64,000 nucleotides of DNA. Source: Lederbergia citrea (GTDB taxonomy: Bacteria; Bacillota; Bacilli; Bacillales; Bacillaceae_C). The stretch covers positions 310,001 through 374,000 of the forward strand of contig NZ_JAGYPH010000004.1 in the NCBI RefSeq assembly GCF_018343525.1. The letters are read 5' to 3'. Made by a program: the position numbers and the translations under genes. Under the pieces are notes generated by a model. It did no database searches. It saw nothing but the letters and a program-made list of their open reading frames with translations, and was not told the origin of the DNA. This document shows positions 35,067 to 44,399 of the stretch, in pieces. The first letter of the stretch is position 1; each line of letters starts with the position of its first letter.

Positions 35067-35675
35067 CTAATATACCAATCGATATATTAAAAATCTTTCA
35101 TAAGGATTATATTCATATAAATCCGGCAGTTTAACTTCCTCTTTCAATTCAAAAGAAGGATGATTTTCTAAAAAAAAGATATAATCATCTGATCCATAAT
35201 ATAAAATCAGCTCGATTTCCCGTTCCGATTTTTCTACCGAAAGCAGAATATTGTTAATAATCGTCATAAAAATTTGGATGGAAAACGGATTAAAAAAATA
35301 AAACCGATTGTCTAATGGGTCAATTTCGTAATCTTGTGCTAAACAACATTGGAAGTGAATTTTGCCTTCACTCTTTTTCATCTTCTTCAAATAACTAGTT
35401 CGATTATTTACCGCTTCTTGATAGAAAGCTTCATTCATTTCTACCCCAACAACAGACACATTAAATAAATAATTAATGTAGAAGTTTAATCTTCCTTTTC
35501 CACACCCAAAGTCAACAATCCGATCATTGCTATTCAAAACATAGTCACTAAATAAAGTTTCAAGAGCGCTATATGGCGTAGGCTCGTAACGATAATAATG
35601 CACAGACTGATTGAATCCCCTCTGGTCCCCAACTGTCTTAACATTCAGCAACGCATCATAAAACTGTTCCTTCAT
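35067..35675 (-). CDS. SAM-dependent methyltransferase
   Basis: A 202-residue Rossmann-fold class I methyltransferase with the AdoMet-binding loop IVDFGCGKGRLNFY (about 53-66) and an acidic strand VVGVEMNEAF. The post-motif FYFFNPFS replaces the NPPY of N-methyltransferases. The substrate is unknown. It follows repeat copy E, and its stop is 75 nt from the deaminase-like start. Confidence 0.8.
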   Translation of the reverse strand: MKEQFYDALLNVKTVGDQRGFNQSVHYYRYEPTPYSALETLFSDYVLNSNDRIVDFGCGKGRLNFYINYLFNVSVVGVEMNEAFYQEAVNNRTSYLKKMKKSEGKIHFQCCLAQDYEIDPLDNRFYFFNPFSIQIFMTIINNILLSVEKSEREIELILYYGSDDYIFFLENHPSFELKEEVKLPDLYEYNPYERFLIYRLVY

Positions 35676-35716
35676 TCACACACTCCCATTCAAGAGCAAC
35701 ATAAATTAATTATAAC

Positions 35717-35757
35717 ATTCGGGGGGTGCCTGTCACGCCCCGAATTTTGTCGATTCG
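35717..35757 (-). repeat. Dispersed palindromic element, copy E
   Basis: On the minus strand TCGACAAAATTCGGGGCGTG then ACAGGCACCCCCCGAATG. It lies about 40 nt upstream of the methyltransferase start codon. Confidence 0.8.
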
Positions 35758-35844
35758 TTGCATTAAACAGCTCTACCTTATCTGTAATAATTCACTACGT
35801 AACACAATAAGATAGACCATCTAAGTGTTATTGGAGGGAGAATA

Positions 35845-36249
35845 TTGAAAAATAGTAAGGTGTCGCAAGTAACAGGAGAAATGCTAACAAATTATTACGA
35901 ACTTAATAAGAAGAAAAAAGAAATCGAAGCAGAGATGAATCAATTAAAGAAGATATTTCATGATTACCTTGATAATCATATTGGGGCCGACGATAAAGGA
36001 GAAGTCATATTAAATGGTTACAAACTGCAAAGGCAAATCAGAAAAACAGAAAAATTTGATGAAGAAGTAACGATTAAAAGATTAGAAGATTTAAAAATGA
36101 ATGATCTTATTCAAATCGTAAAAAAACCAGATGCCCTTAAAATTAAGTCCGCACTTAATTTAGGATTTTTACATGAAAAAGACCTTGATGGCTGTATAAT
36201 AACGACATCTTCTCCAGCGATATCTGTAAAGTCTATAACCCCAAGATAA
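35845..36249 (+). CDS. Hypothetical protein with N-terminal coiled coil
   Basis: A 134-residue protein starting with TTG at 35845, 7 nt after GGAGG. Residues about 12-45 are Lys/Glu-rich helix likely to form a coiled coil (NKKKKEIEAEMNQLKKIF); the rest (LNGYKLQRQIRKTEKFDEE) is charged. It resembles short phage or plasmid-type hypothetical proteins but no family is recognised. Convergent with the SGNH hydrolase gene. Confidence 0.7.
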   Translation: MKNSKVSQVTGEMLTNYYELNKKKKEIEAEMNQLKKIFHDYLDNHIGADDKGEVILNGYKLQRQIRKTEKFDEEVTIKRLEDLKMNDLIQIVKKPDALKIKSALNLGFLHEKDLDGCIITTSSPAISVKSITPR

Positions 36250-36318
36250 TGGTAAATTACTAAACATAAGTGATAGTTATTCCAAATAATTCATAGCAAA
36301 AAATGAGTCAATAAAAAC

Positions 36319-36360
36319 AGAGTGAACCGTTACACACCGGTCCACTCTTCTTTTTTATTT
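36319..36360 (+). terminator. Terminator between convergent genes
   Basis: AGAGTG (36319-36324) pairs with CACTCT (36343-36348), with inner ACCG/CGGT, followed by TCTTTTTT. It overlaps the last bases of the SGNH hydrolase gene. Confidence 0.85.
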
Positions 36361-37068
36361 ACTCTTATCAATCATTTTCCAAAATTCTTTAGCGATTAAT
36401 TGGTATCCCTCTAGGCTTAAATGAATATCTTGTGGATTTGGAAGATAAGTTTCGTAGCGTTTCTCGATGACTTTTTCGGTCGGTACATAAGTATCGCCAT
36501 TAGCAGTAGCCCGTGATTCGATCGTTTGATTTAATGTAGCCAATAGTTGTAAAAGATCTGGCTGCTGTTCCTCTGGATAATAGGGAAATGGGTTATAATA
36601 GCCCATTACATAAACTTTTGCATTTGGATTTAATGAATCGATGGTTTTAAGGATTATATCTAAATTCATGGTCAAATTGGCAACTGCACCGGGAATCTGC
36701 GCGGGATTACTTAGCTTGCTCAGTAAATCATTTGCGCCGATATCAATAGTAATAAACTGGGCCTTTGTAATTTGGTCTCTTACATTCTGCTTAAATAAAA
36801 CATCATTTTTTAAATGATCAGACGTATAGCCGGAAACTCCAAAATTTGTGAAGCTCACTGTATATTGTGATTGCTCAAAACGGCTCACAAGATAATCAGC
36901 ATAGCCTAAACTGATTTTACGGTCGGGTGTTTGTCCAGCAGCTAGCGAGTCCCCTAAAGCCACATAATCGATGACTTTCTTCGCTGGTTTTGCAAACGAA
37001 ATGCCCGGTAAAGCTACAAGCAATATGAACACCAATAGTAAACTAGAAAGCCTTCTACCCCGTTCCAT
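36355..37068 (-). CDS. Secreted SGNH/GDSL-family esterase
   Basis: A 237-residue protein with a signal peptide (cleavage near GISFA-KPAKK, about 26) and SGNH blocks: GDSLAAG (Ser about 40), block II Gly in NFGVSGYTS, block III DIGANDLL and block V DIHLSLEGY with the catalytic His. Exported esterase/lipase; the substrate is unknown. Confidence 0.9.
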   Translation of the reverse strand: MERGRRLSSLLLVFILLVALPGISFAKPAKKVIDYVALGDSLAAGQTPDRKISLGYADYLVSRFEQSQYTVSFTNFGVSGYTSDHLKNDVLFKQNVRDQITKAQFITIDIGANDLLSKLSNPAQIPGAVANLTMNLDIILKTIDSLNPNAKVYVMGYYNPFPYYPEEQQPDLLQLLATLNQTIESRATANGDTYVPTEKVIEKRYETYLPNPQDIHLSLEGYQLIAKEFWKMIDKSK

Positions 37069-37132
37069 TAAATCCCCCCTCGTTCTTAATAACGCACACT
37101 TTCATTTTATCATAGAAAAAATACTCTCGCAA

Positions 37133-37354
37133 TCACTTCTTTATTGCTCTGTTTCTTACAAATTCAAGTATATAGAAGTTGATAAAGGTGATGATCGGAA
37201 TGAAAAATATTAATACTAGAATTCCTAAACTGCCAAACAAGCCATCTGTCTCTTTGTGAAATTTCCGAACATCTATTTTGTAAAGAACGAGCGTTGCACC
37301 AACCAAAATAAGGGTATTTACGGAGAAGTATATCTCCGTTAGGCATTTCCTCAT
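37133..37354 (-). CDS. Small two-segment membrane protein
   Basis: A 73-residue protein MRKCLTEIYFSVNTLILVG... with two hydrophobic segments (about 8-25 and 42-65) and a basic tail. The RBS is weak (AAGAG). A longer frame to 37471 exists but its first 39 residues look non-native. Unknown function. Confidence 0.45.
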   Translation of the reverse strand: MRKCLTEIYFSVNTLILVGATLVLYKIDVRKFHKETDGLFGSLGILVLIFFIPIITFINFYILEFVRNRAIKK

Positions 37355-37546
37355 ATAATTCTCTTGTTTTTTTGAATAAATTAGAGGGCTTTTTTTCAAG
37401 CACTCTAATTTCACACAAGAAGTGAATATAATATGGCATTGATATCTTCTATTCACACGAGTCATTTCCATACAGACATATATTTTTTCCGATATTTACT
37501 ATCCTCTTCTGTCTCTATCAAGTCCATTGCTGTTTACTTGATTTCC

Positions 37547-38143
37547 TCATTTAAATTCACACATTAGCAGGTAAACAACATCATAATCTTTAATCTGGTC
37601 AATATGGCCATTTACATCTTGATAAAAATCTTGTGAAATCGTATCCTTAACTTTTTCACCTTTTGCAAAAACCATGCTTGCTAAAACCATCTGGCCTGCA
37701 ATTGGAGTATTTTCTTCTTGAATATCTCCTGAGATAATTGAGACATTTGTTAAAACTTTTTCTAAATTACTGCCGCTAGACATTCCTTCAGCGTTATTAA
37801 CACTCACATTAAATATCGATTTGTTGTCCTCAGTCGTATTGACTGTAGTGAAGACGATTGTCCCTTTATCCTTTACTCCCGAACTCATATCAATAATTGG
37901 TGCTTCGACCTTTTTACCAAATTCATATTTGTCTACCCAAACAGAGATTTGTTCATATGATTGATCTACATTAAAATCAAATACAAACAACTGATCAGTT
38001 ATTGCAAAAAGAAGTGATTGTTCTCTTTCCGTTAATTTAGATGGAGAAACAGTATTTGTTGATTTCTTATTATTATTTGTGCAGGCGATTAATGAAAATG
38101 CCGCTAAAACTAATATCCCTAATCTAAAAAACTTCTTTTTCAT
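37547..38143 (-). CDS. Hypothetical lipoprotein
   Basis: A 198-residue exported lipoprotein: signal peptide with lipobox SLIAC (Cys21), then a Ser/Thr/Asn linker (NNNKKSTNTVSPS) and a beta-rich domain with no recognised family. Monocistronic, in a stretch of accessory genes. Confidence 0.75.
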   Translation of the reverse strand: MKKKFFRLGILVLAAFSLIACTNNNKKSTNTVSPSKLTEREQSLLFAITDQLFVFDFNVDQSYEQISVWVDKYEFGKKVEAPIIDMSSGVKDKGTIVFTTVNTTEDNKSIFNVSVNNAEGMSSGSNLEKVLTNVSIISGDIQEENTPIAGQMVLASMVFAKGEKVKDTISQDFYQDVNGHIDQIKDYDVVYLLMCEFK

Positions 38144-38221
38144 ACTTATTTCATGCCTTCCCCTTAAAGATTTTTTCTCTTTATTATCACATTTTTATCA
38201 ATATTTTTAAATTCCCATTTG

Positions 38222-38269
38222 GAAAAAATAAAAAAGATAGCTGTAGCAGACGATTTCTGCCCAGCTATC
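38222..38269 (-). terminator. Terminator of the second brnQ-type gene
   Basis: Minus-strand stem GATAGCTG...GCAGA and TCTGC...CAGCTATC (38269-38236) followed by TTTTTTATTTTTT. A second small stem, TCAAGG/CCTTGA, lies just before it at 38273-38292. Confidence 0.9.
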
Positions 38270-38364
38270 CAATCAAGGTTTAGTACCTTGACAGCCGATA
38301 AGAATATAAACCATTGGCCCTCTTCTCTTAGTGCAAAAGAGTACCAATGATTTATTTTAAAAAC

Positions 38365-39678
38365 TTAATTAACAATCGAATGCTCTGTGGCCTTACCTTT
38401 CTCCTTCTCTTTAAATCTTCCAATCATTGCACCGCCAACGAATCCAATCATTGCCGGAAGAAACCACGCGAACCCATAACTGCTCAATGGAATGATCCCA
38501 ATTAAACTAGATAAAAATGGTATGTTTACGGCTGCTGTCATAGCTTCACCTACGCTAATAATCACTGTAAATAACACGGCACCTTGAAAGGAGGCAGTGT
38601 TTGGTAAGTGCCTATGGAATATCCCAACCAATATTACTACGATACAAATGGGGTATATTGCCAGATAAAGGGGTGTTGCTATAAATACGATTCGATCTAC
38701 ACCTAATAATGCAATGGCAATGCCTAGTGCGCAAACGATGCCCGCGGTTGTTTTATAACTTAGCTTCCCATTTGTTAAACTATCAAAAAATTGAGCAACA
38801 GCTGTGGTCAAGCCAATCGCAGTTGTCAAGCATGCTAATGCCACCACGATCCCTAATCCATATAGTCCGCCTTTGCCTAATATCGTTTCTACAATCGCTA
38901 GTAATAGTTCGGATCTATCCATGTTTTGCGGATATATCCCACTGCCAGAAGCCCCTAAATATAAAAGCCCGGAATAGATTATAACTAAAAAGGAAAAGGC
39001 GATGAGCCCTGCAAATCCGGTCATCTTATTTCTTTCCTTTTCAGATCGATATCCTTTGCCAACAATATGTGAAATAAACACACTTGCAACCATAAAACTT
39101 ACTAATAAGTCGCCTGTTTGATATCCGCCAAGAAATGCATTAACAAAACTACTCGAAATATCTGTGTCCACCGGTTCCCCAACCGGCGTTATGACTCCAT
39201 TTATGATGATAGCTATTAAAATGATCACTAATGCAGGTGTTAAAAAGGCTCCCAATTTATCGATGACATTGTTCCTGTCATTTACAAAATAATATGTTAA
39301 CGCAAAGAAAATGATGACGATTGGTGCCGCCGGAATCGATGGGAAAACCGCCTGAATACCTAATTCATGTGTTACCGCCCCTGTTCTTGGAATGGCGATA
39401 AAGCTTGAAAATAACATAATGCCTAGTAGTATCCATTGTGAAAATTTAGGATGCACTTTTTTAGTCAATTGATCTACAGTACCGCCTGCATGAGAAATAA
39501 TATAAATCGCTATTATAGGGAAAATGACCCCTGAAATAATGAATCCCATGCTGCCGCTAAGCCAATCGGTACCCGACTGTAACCCTAAAAATGGTGGAAA
39601 AATTAAATTCCCTGCCCCAAAAAATGTTGCAAAAAGTGCAAGCCCAATAATAATACTGTCTCTTACAGGTCTTTTCAT
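38365..39678 (-). CDS. brnQ: Branched-chain amino acid carrier, LIVCS/BrnQ family (copy 2)
   Basis: A 437-residue LIVCS carrier opening IIIGLALFATFFGAGNLIFPPFLG, with about 12 membrane segments. Same family and length as the protein at 19289-20602 but clearly diverged (for example FPPFLGLQSG against FPPKLGQMAG). No T-box sequence was found in its long leader region. Confidence 0.88.
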   Translation of the reverse strand: MKRPVRDSIIIGLALFATFFGAGNLIFPPFLGLQSGTDWLSGSMGFIISGVIFPIIAIYIISHAGGTVDQLTKKVHPKFSQWILLGIMLFSSFIAIPRTGAVTHELGIQAVFPSIPAAPIVIIFFALTYYFVNDRNNVIDKLGAFLTPALVIILIAIIINGVITPVGEPVDTDISSSFVNAFLGGYQTGDLLVSFMVASVFISHIVGKGYRSEKERNKMTGFAGLIAFSFLVIIYSGLLYLGASGSGIYPQNMDRSELLLAIVETILGKGGLYGLGIVVALACLTTAIGLTTAVAQFFDSLTNGKLSYKTTAGIVCALGIAIALLGVDRIVFIATPLYLAIYPICIVVILVGIFHRHLPNTASFQGAVLFTVIISVGEAMTAAVNIPFLSSLIGIIPLSSYGFAWFLPAMIGFVGGAMIGRFKEKEKGKATEHSIVN

Positions 39679-39881
39679 ATGTAAATCAGCCCTTCTCTTT
39701 TTATATAACCATTTGATTGAATTAGTTTTCTATGTAGTACACATTATTTCTCATCTACTATTTTTAACGAGTAACAATAGCAAATATCGTTAAAACAGTG
39801 TTTAAGACTGGGTATTCTATGTGAGCAAATTAATAATTCCCCCTTTTCAGAAATATCTAGATACACATCACCTGTTTGCTA

Positions 39882-39926
39882 CGCTGATTAACCACCGGGT
39901 AGGTCGCTGCACGGTGTTATCTAGCG
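39882..39926. repeat. Long imperfect hairpin of unknown role
   Basis: CGCTGATTAACCACCG and CGGTGTTATCTAGCG pair over about 14 bp with small bulges around a GC-rich 14-nt loop (GGTAGGTCGCTGCA). It lies about 200 nt upstream of the second brnQ-type start. It is not a recognised riboswitch. Confidence 0.45.
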
Positions 39927-40172
39927 TCCAAATGACCTGTTGGATGTTTTTACTATGGTCATTCATATGAAAAATATTTTGTTAGGTAAACATTTTTCTA
40001 ATATATCATATAATTCGTTAAAGTGGAAATTCAGTGAAAAAGTAAAACTTCTGTGAGTTATAACTTTAGAAAAAAAGGATCAAATTTGATGTGAACATCG
40101 AGGATGAACTCAGATACGTAGCCTTCTTTAAAATAGGAGATGAGTTATTAAGTGAGTTTTTCTCTATTATTT

Positions 40173-40202
40173 AAGGGCCTGGAATCAATCCCCAGGCCCT
40201 TT
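40173..40202. terminator. Terminator-like hairpin after the multidrug MFS gene
   Basis: A 10-bp stem AAGGGCCTGG (40173-40182) and CCAGGCCCTT (40192-40201), 43 nt past the minus-strand stop. Its U-tail is short in both directions. Confidence 0.65.
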
Positions 40203-40243
40203 GTCATACGTTAATTATAGTATGATTTAATATTAATCTATAA

Positions 40244-41617
40244 TTATTCCACAACAAAGGATTTCCCTTTTTTGCTAAGTAACATTCCTGTAACAGCAAA
40301 AGAGCATATTGCGAGGATGAAAAGCAGAACAAACACTGATTGCAAACTAGATTCTAAGGCAATTCCTTTTAGTTCATCGCTTAACCATAATCCCGACACC
40401 GCAATGCCAATTGCTTGCCCGAGATTTTTCAATAAATTGTGCGAACCCATCGCTGCCCCGCGCATATCCCAATTTACAGCTGATTGAACTGCAACAGTGA
40501 ATGCAGTATACGTTAAACCAAAACCTAATCCTAAAATAGCCGTAATTACCATCATCCATGTAAGAGATGTTTCAGCTTTGAAAAATACTAAACCGATGCA
40601 GCCGATAATAATAATCGCAATCCCGATTAATGTAATGTGGGCTATTGGTTTCTTGCTCATCCATCTCCCTGAATAAACGGCACCAAGTGGCCATGTTAAA
40701 GACATGGGAAGCATGGCAATGCCAGAAAAGGTTGCATTTAAATTTGTGACGCCTTGCACCCATAATGGGATATAAAAAGTAACGGTTACAAGGATAAACC
40801 CTAATAGAAATCCTGCAATATTTGAGATTGAAATAAATTTATTTTTAAATAAGGAAAGCGGAAGCATTGGTTCTTTTCCTTTAGCCTGAATCCAAATAAA
40901 TAAGCAAAGTGCAATGAAGGCCACTAAAAATAAAATAAAAATTTGATTTGTTATCTGTTTATACTCTTTTACTAAAGTTAATGCGTATAAAAAGGCACTC
41001 ATACAAACCGTAAATGAAAAAATACCCGCATAATCAATAATTTGTTTTTTCTTTTCTACATGTTCGTGTAAAGCCATCCATAATAGAATTAGTGAAAAGA
41101 TTCCAAAAGGTAGATTCATAAAGAAAATCCAATGCCATGATATTGTGTCTACAATAAAGCCACCAGCAAGCGGACCAAAAATACCAGCTATTCCCCAAAC
41201 ACTACTCATCCATCCTTGCATTTTTGCACGCATTTCAAATTCAAACACGTCCCCAATAATGGTAAAAGGTATAGTTGCCAAAGCTCCCGCACCAATCCCT
41301 TGAATGAGCCGAAAGATCACGAGTTGTTCCATCGATTGGGAAAGGCCAGAAAGCATAGATCCTACTAAAAATATGACTGTTCCAATCGTAAACATTAATT
41401 TTCTTCCATATAAATCTGCCATTTTCCCAAAAATAGGCGTGCTAATTACAACTGCTAATAAATATATGGAAATGACCCAAGTATATAAATGGCTTCCGCC
41501 TAAATCGTCGACAATTTTCGGCATTGCCGTACTGACGATCGTTCCTTCTATTGCCATCAGAAATGTAGATATTAATAACGCAATGACAACGGATTTTCGA
41601 TTTGTCTCTCTCTTCAT
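40244..41617 (-). CDS. Multidrug efflux MFS transporter, DHA2 (EmrB/QacA) family
   Basis: A 457-residue transporter with 13-14 membrane segments. Motif D1 AIEGTIVSTAMPKIVDDLGG (about 23-42), motif A GKMADLYGRKLMF (about 64-76) and motif C WGIAGIFGPLAGGFIV (about 142-157) define a drug:H+ antiporter. The substrate is unknown. No regulator gene is adjacent. Confidence 0.9.
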   Translation of the reverse strand: MKRETNRKSVVIALLISTFLMAIEGTIVSTAMPKIVDDLGGSHLYTWVISIYLLAVVISTPIFGKMADLYGRKLMFTIGTVIFLVGSMLSGLSQSMEQLVIFRLIQGIGAGALATIPFTIIGDVFEFEMRAKMQGWMSSVWGIAGIFGPLAGGFIVDTISWHWIFFMNLPFGIFSLILLWMALHEHVEKKKQIIDYAGIFSFTVCMSAFLYALTLVKEYKQITNQIFILFLVAFIALCLFIWIQAKGKEPMLPLSLFKNKFISISNIAGFLLGFILVTVTFYIPLWVQGVTNLNATFSGIAMLPMSLTWPLGAVYSGRWMSKKPIAHITLIGIAIIIIGCIGLVFFKAETSLTWMMVITAILGLGFGLTYTAFTVAVQSAVNWDMRGAAMGSHNLLKNLGQAIGIAVSGLWLSDELKGIALESSLQSVFVLLFILAICSFAVTGMLLSKKGKSFVVE

Positions 41618-41725
41618 TTTCTCTCCCCTTTTATTGCATAAGCTTTATTAATTATAGCAAATTCCTTGGGCTTCGAATATGACCATATGAGCAAATGGAG
41701 CTCTTTATATCCGCTATTTCTCGAG

Positions 41726-41759
41726 GTAAAAAAAGCCCTAAAAACGGCATTTAGGACTT
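41726..41759 (-). terminator. Terminator of the lipoprotein gene
   Basis: Minus strand AAGTCCTAAA/TTTAGGGCTT (41759-41750 and 41742-41733), 7-nt loop, then a T-run; 17 nt past the stop at 41776. Confidence 0.88.
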
Positions 41760-41775
41760 TTCCTTTTGGCATTTA

Positions 41776-42225
41776 TTATTCTCCCGAAATGATTAACGCT
41801 CTCAACTTCCCAGTTGTTTTTGGCGAGGTCAGATAAACTTCATCATCTCCGATGTACATAAACATACTTTTCTCACTTTCTTTCCCCAGCCATAAATGAA
41901 TACCATGTGTTGGTAATTCGTTTTCGTACTCAACCATTACATCGTACTCCGGCTCCGACACATCGACCTTTCCCATTTGTTTTTGAGCCGTTGTAATCGC
42001 ATTTTTAAAAGTTCTGATAGATTCGTCATCTGTGAAGGATTGGAGAATGTCTACGTTCATATCATCAAATCCGTTTGATTTTGAAATATTCACAGCTGCT
42101 ATCTTTTCTTCTAATAAAACCATCGTTTCTCCATGCAGTGATTGACACCCTGCTAAAAAAGCTATTCCTAAAATAACTAACATTGCCAGACTTGCTCTCA
42201 ATTGACCTCTCTCCCATGTTGTCAT
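41776..42225 (-). CDS. Hypothetical lipoprotein
   Basis: A 149-residue protein with a signal peptide and lipobox FLAGC (Cys about 27), followed by a domain with IAAVNISKSNGFDDMN and FTDDESIRTFKNAI, resembling YhfM-like Bacillus lipoproteins. The function is unknown. Its ATG overlaps the stop of the upstream damaged DUF1835 gene by 4 nt, showing the two were once coupled. Confidence 0.75.
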   Translation of the reverse strand: MTTWERGQLRASLAMLVILGIAFLAGCQSLHGETMVLLEEKIAAVNISKSNGFDDMNVDILQSFTDDESIRTFKNAITTAQKQMGKVDVSEPEYDVMVEYENELPTHGIHLWLGKESEKSMFMYIGDDEVYLTSPKTTGKLRALIISGE

Positions 42226-43018
42226 ATTTTTAATCGTATACGATAAAACCTCATCGCTTTGAGGCTACCTTCCATGTCGAACACACCTTTTTCTATTAGC
42301 TGCCTCAGTCGATACTCCAAGAACTGGTCACCTACATATTGGTCTAAATGTCCGAGCACCTCACCAATTAATCTTGCAGACATAATAAATTCATCTGGAT
42401 TACAATGACGATATAGTTTTTTCGCCGTATTGATCATATATTGATCATAATAGTCTTCCGAAACGATCGCAATCCTATCATTCCGCCAAATTCGCAATGT
42501 ATCGCGACTGTTTGCAAGCTCTAGCCATTCTTTTTCCAATTCCTCTCTTTCACGCTGTGTTAAAGGTGGTCTCCAACCATTTTCATAGATTAAGTGCAGT
42601 TTTTCAGGAGGAATTTCACCTGAATGTAAATGTAATAATATGGTGTATTTTTTTGCATTAAAAAGTTTTCCGTACACCTTTGTTGTATTGATCAGATTGA
42701 TATCGTTGTTTTTGCCTTTTAATAGATGCATTACATATCGTAAACCTGTTTGCTCATGTGCATTGTCGGCAATCCATATTGTTATTGGTACGCCTTCAGG
42801 AATAGATTTAATTTCATTAATAGTTTTTTCAAATCTAAGTTTATATTCGTCAAATTCATCATTCATTCTAATCTTTAACCATTCAAATCTCTCTTGTTTT
42901 CCTTTTCTTTCGTGCAATTGCCAAATAGGACCGATAGAAAACATATCTGAAAAAGTAATGATTTTACTTCATCTTCTTGTAGCCCTTGAACAGCCTTTTT
43001 CAGTTCCTCTATATCCAT
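42222..43018 (-). pseudogene. DUF1835/DUF3658 protein with internal deletion and frameshift
   Basis: The original start is the ATG at 43018, with AGGAGG 7 nt before it, reading MDIEELKKAVQGL...VKSLLF. At about 42945 the frame is lost: the other frame continues SDMFSIGPIWQLHERKGKQ... through DUF1835 and the C-terminal DUF3658 (YEN-GWRPPLTQRE, RLIGEVLGHLDQYVGDQFLEYRL) to 42222. The part that normally holds the HIVFG-type DUF1835 opening, about 40-50 residues, is absent. An ORF from 42944 could still make a shortened protein of 240 residues, but the joined gene is broken. Confidence 0.75.
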
Positions 43019-43361
43019 CTCATTTCCTCCATATTTAAACTGAATGGTGTAGAACCTACCCTTTTGGTGCCTTTTGGTGATTTTAAGCTCGATTTAATGC
43101 TGTAATACTTTTAACAGGACTTCTCCAAAGACGATTCCTTTCATTATCACATTTTTATAAACAGATACAACTATCCCTTACAAAAAATATCCGCTTGGTT
43201 AAATTGAGAAAATAAAAAAAGCGATCCGATATGATCGCTTTTTTTATGTTCTTTAATTCACAATAATCTCAACAACAACATTTTTAGACCAAACTTGTCT
43301 TGTTGATATTCAGTTAAACAATCGAATTGTTATTCAATTACTAATGGTCATTACGTTCCAT
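43019..43361. other. Intergenic stretch
   Basis: Contains the promoter side of the broken DUF1835 gene and the terminator at 43214-43246; nothing else is evident. Confidence 0.5.
43214..43246 (-). terminator. Terminator of the sigma/anti-sigma operon
   Basis: GCGATC (43221-43226) pairs with GATCGC (43233-43238), extended by A/T runs on both sides; the minus strand ends in TTTTTTTATTTT. Confidence 0.85.
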
Positions 43362-44399
43362 CTACTTTTTGAGCAGCTCCACTTCTCCTATATCCTCTAC
43401 AATTAATTTCAGCTTTTTAGAATTATTATAAGAAGTTATCGGGAAGTTGGTTGAAATAATTGTTTTATTATTTTTTGTTTCGATACTAAATCCATCAGGG
43501 TGATATTCATTACCTTCTTTATCAATGATTTTCATTTTTTCCACGAAAGGACTTTCATTTTCAAAAACCTTATTCACCGAAAATGTTAGATTTAATGATG
43601 TTGGATTTGCCTTGGCGGATGAGACGTGAATGTTAGACGATTGATCATGCATTGTGAATTCAGTGATTGCTATTGATTTGCCCTTTTCCTTATTAGCAAC
43701 TGGTAAATCCCATTTTCCATCAATTTTCTTTAATCCTTCAGTTACGTAAAAAACATTGACACTTTCTACTTCTATAACAGCATCATTTAAACTTGGTATA
43801 ACGCCTTTATTGGAATCTATTATAACATCATATTGAACCTTCCCTGTTTTTACATCTAGTATAGGATTTTGATCTTCAAGGCTAGAAATATAGCCGCTAT
43901 TGCCTTTCTTAGATTTTGTATCAGGAATAAATTCTACAATATATTCCCCATCTCCATTTTTTAATCGATAGTCCATTGAAATTTCTCTCACATCATTCTT
44001 AAGGATTGTAGGATCTTCAAATTCTAACTGAAAACTCACTCCTAATTTATTTGAGTCTGAAAAATGTTGTTTTAACGTTATTTTAATATTCTGATCGGTA
44101 TCCGTACTATTACTTTCTTGTGTGAATCCTTCCGTTACGGCACGCTCTATGCCTTTATCACCAAAGTTAAAGAAATTATTTATACTTGCGATGACATGCT
44201 CATTAGAGAGGACAATACCGGTTGCGATAAGAGCACAGGCTGCTGCAGTTATTCTTTTCCAAATGAAACTATTTTTCTTTTTTTTCGATCGTGCTCGAAT
44301 AATATCATAGGATTTATCTAAAGACTGTCTTACATTTATAGGCATTTCTTTCTTTTCATTCATAACCTGATCAAATTCTTTTTCAAATTTAGTATTCAT
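43362..44399 (-). CDS. DUF4179 anti-sigma factor (membrane-anchored)
   Basis: A 345-residue protein: cytoplasmic N-terminus (about 1-47), one membrane segment (RITAAACALIATGIVLS, about 48-64), then a DUF4179 extracellular region and an Ig-like C-terminal part. It begins 11 nt inside the end of the ECF sigma gene, the usual arrangement in which it sequesters the sigma factor until a surface signal triggers release. Confidence 0.88.
   Translation of the reverse strand: MNTKFEKEFDQVMNEKKEMPINVRQSLDKSYDIIRARSKKKKNSFIWKRITAAACALIATGIVLSNEHVIASINNFFNFGDKGIERAVTEGFTQESNSTDTDQNIKITLKQHFSDSNKLGVSFQLEFEDPTILKNDVREISMDYRLKNGDGEYIVEFIPDTKSKKGNSGYISSLEDQNPILDVKTGKVQYDVIIDSNKGVIPSLNDAVIEVESVNVFYVTEGLKKIDGKWDLPVANKEKGKSIAITEFTMHDQSSNIHVSSAKANPTSLNLTFSVNKVFENESPFVEKMKIIDKEGNEYHPDGFSIETKNNKTIISTNFPITSYNNSKKLKLIVEDIGEVELLKK

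Larger units (their letters stand above)
39679..40243. other. 565-bp intergenic stretch
   Basis: No convincing gene. It holds an imperfect long hairpin at 39882-39926, and a terminator-like stem at 40173-40201 near the MFS gene stop. A 27-codon GTG frame at 40091-40174 on the plus strand has a partial RBS but no other support. Confidence 0.55.

Noticed and set aside
39679-40020. T-box or other riboswitch before the second brnQ-type gene
   Set aside because: No AGGGTGGNACCGCG-type T-box sequence and no other known riboswitch core; only an unassigned hairpin was found.
40091-40174. 27-codon GTG frame on the plus strand
   Set aside because: Only a partial RBS, no family likeness and no conserved context; kept as a note only.
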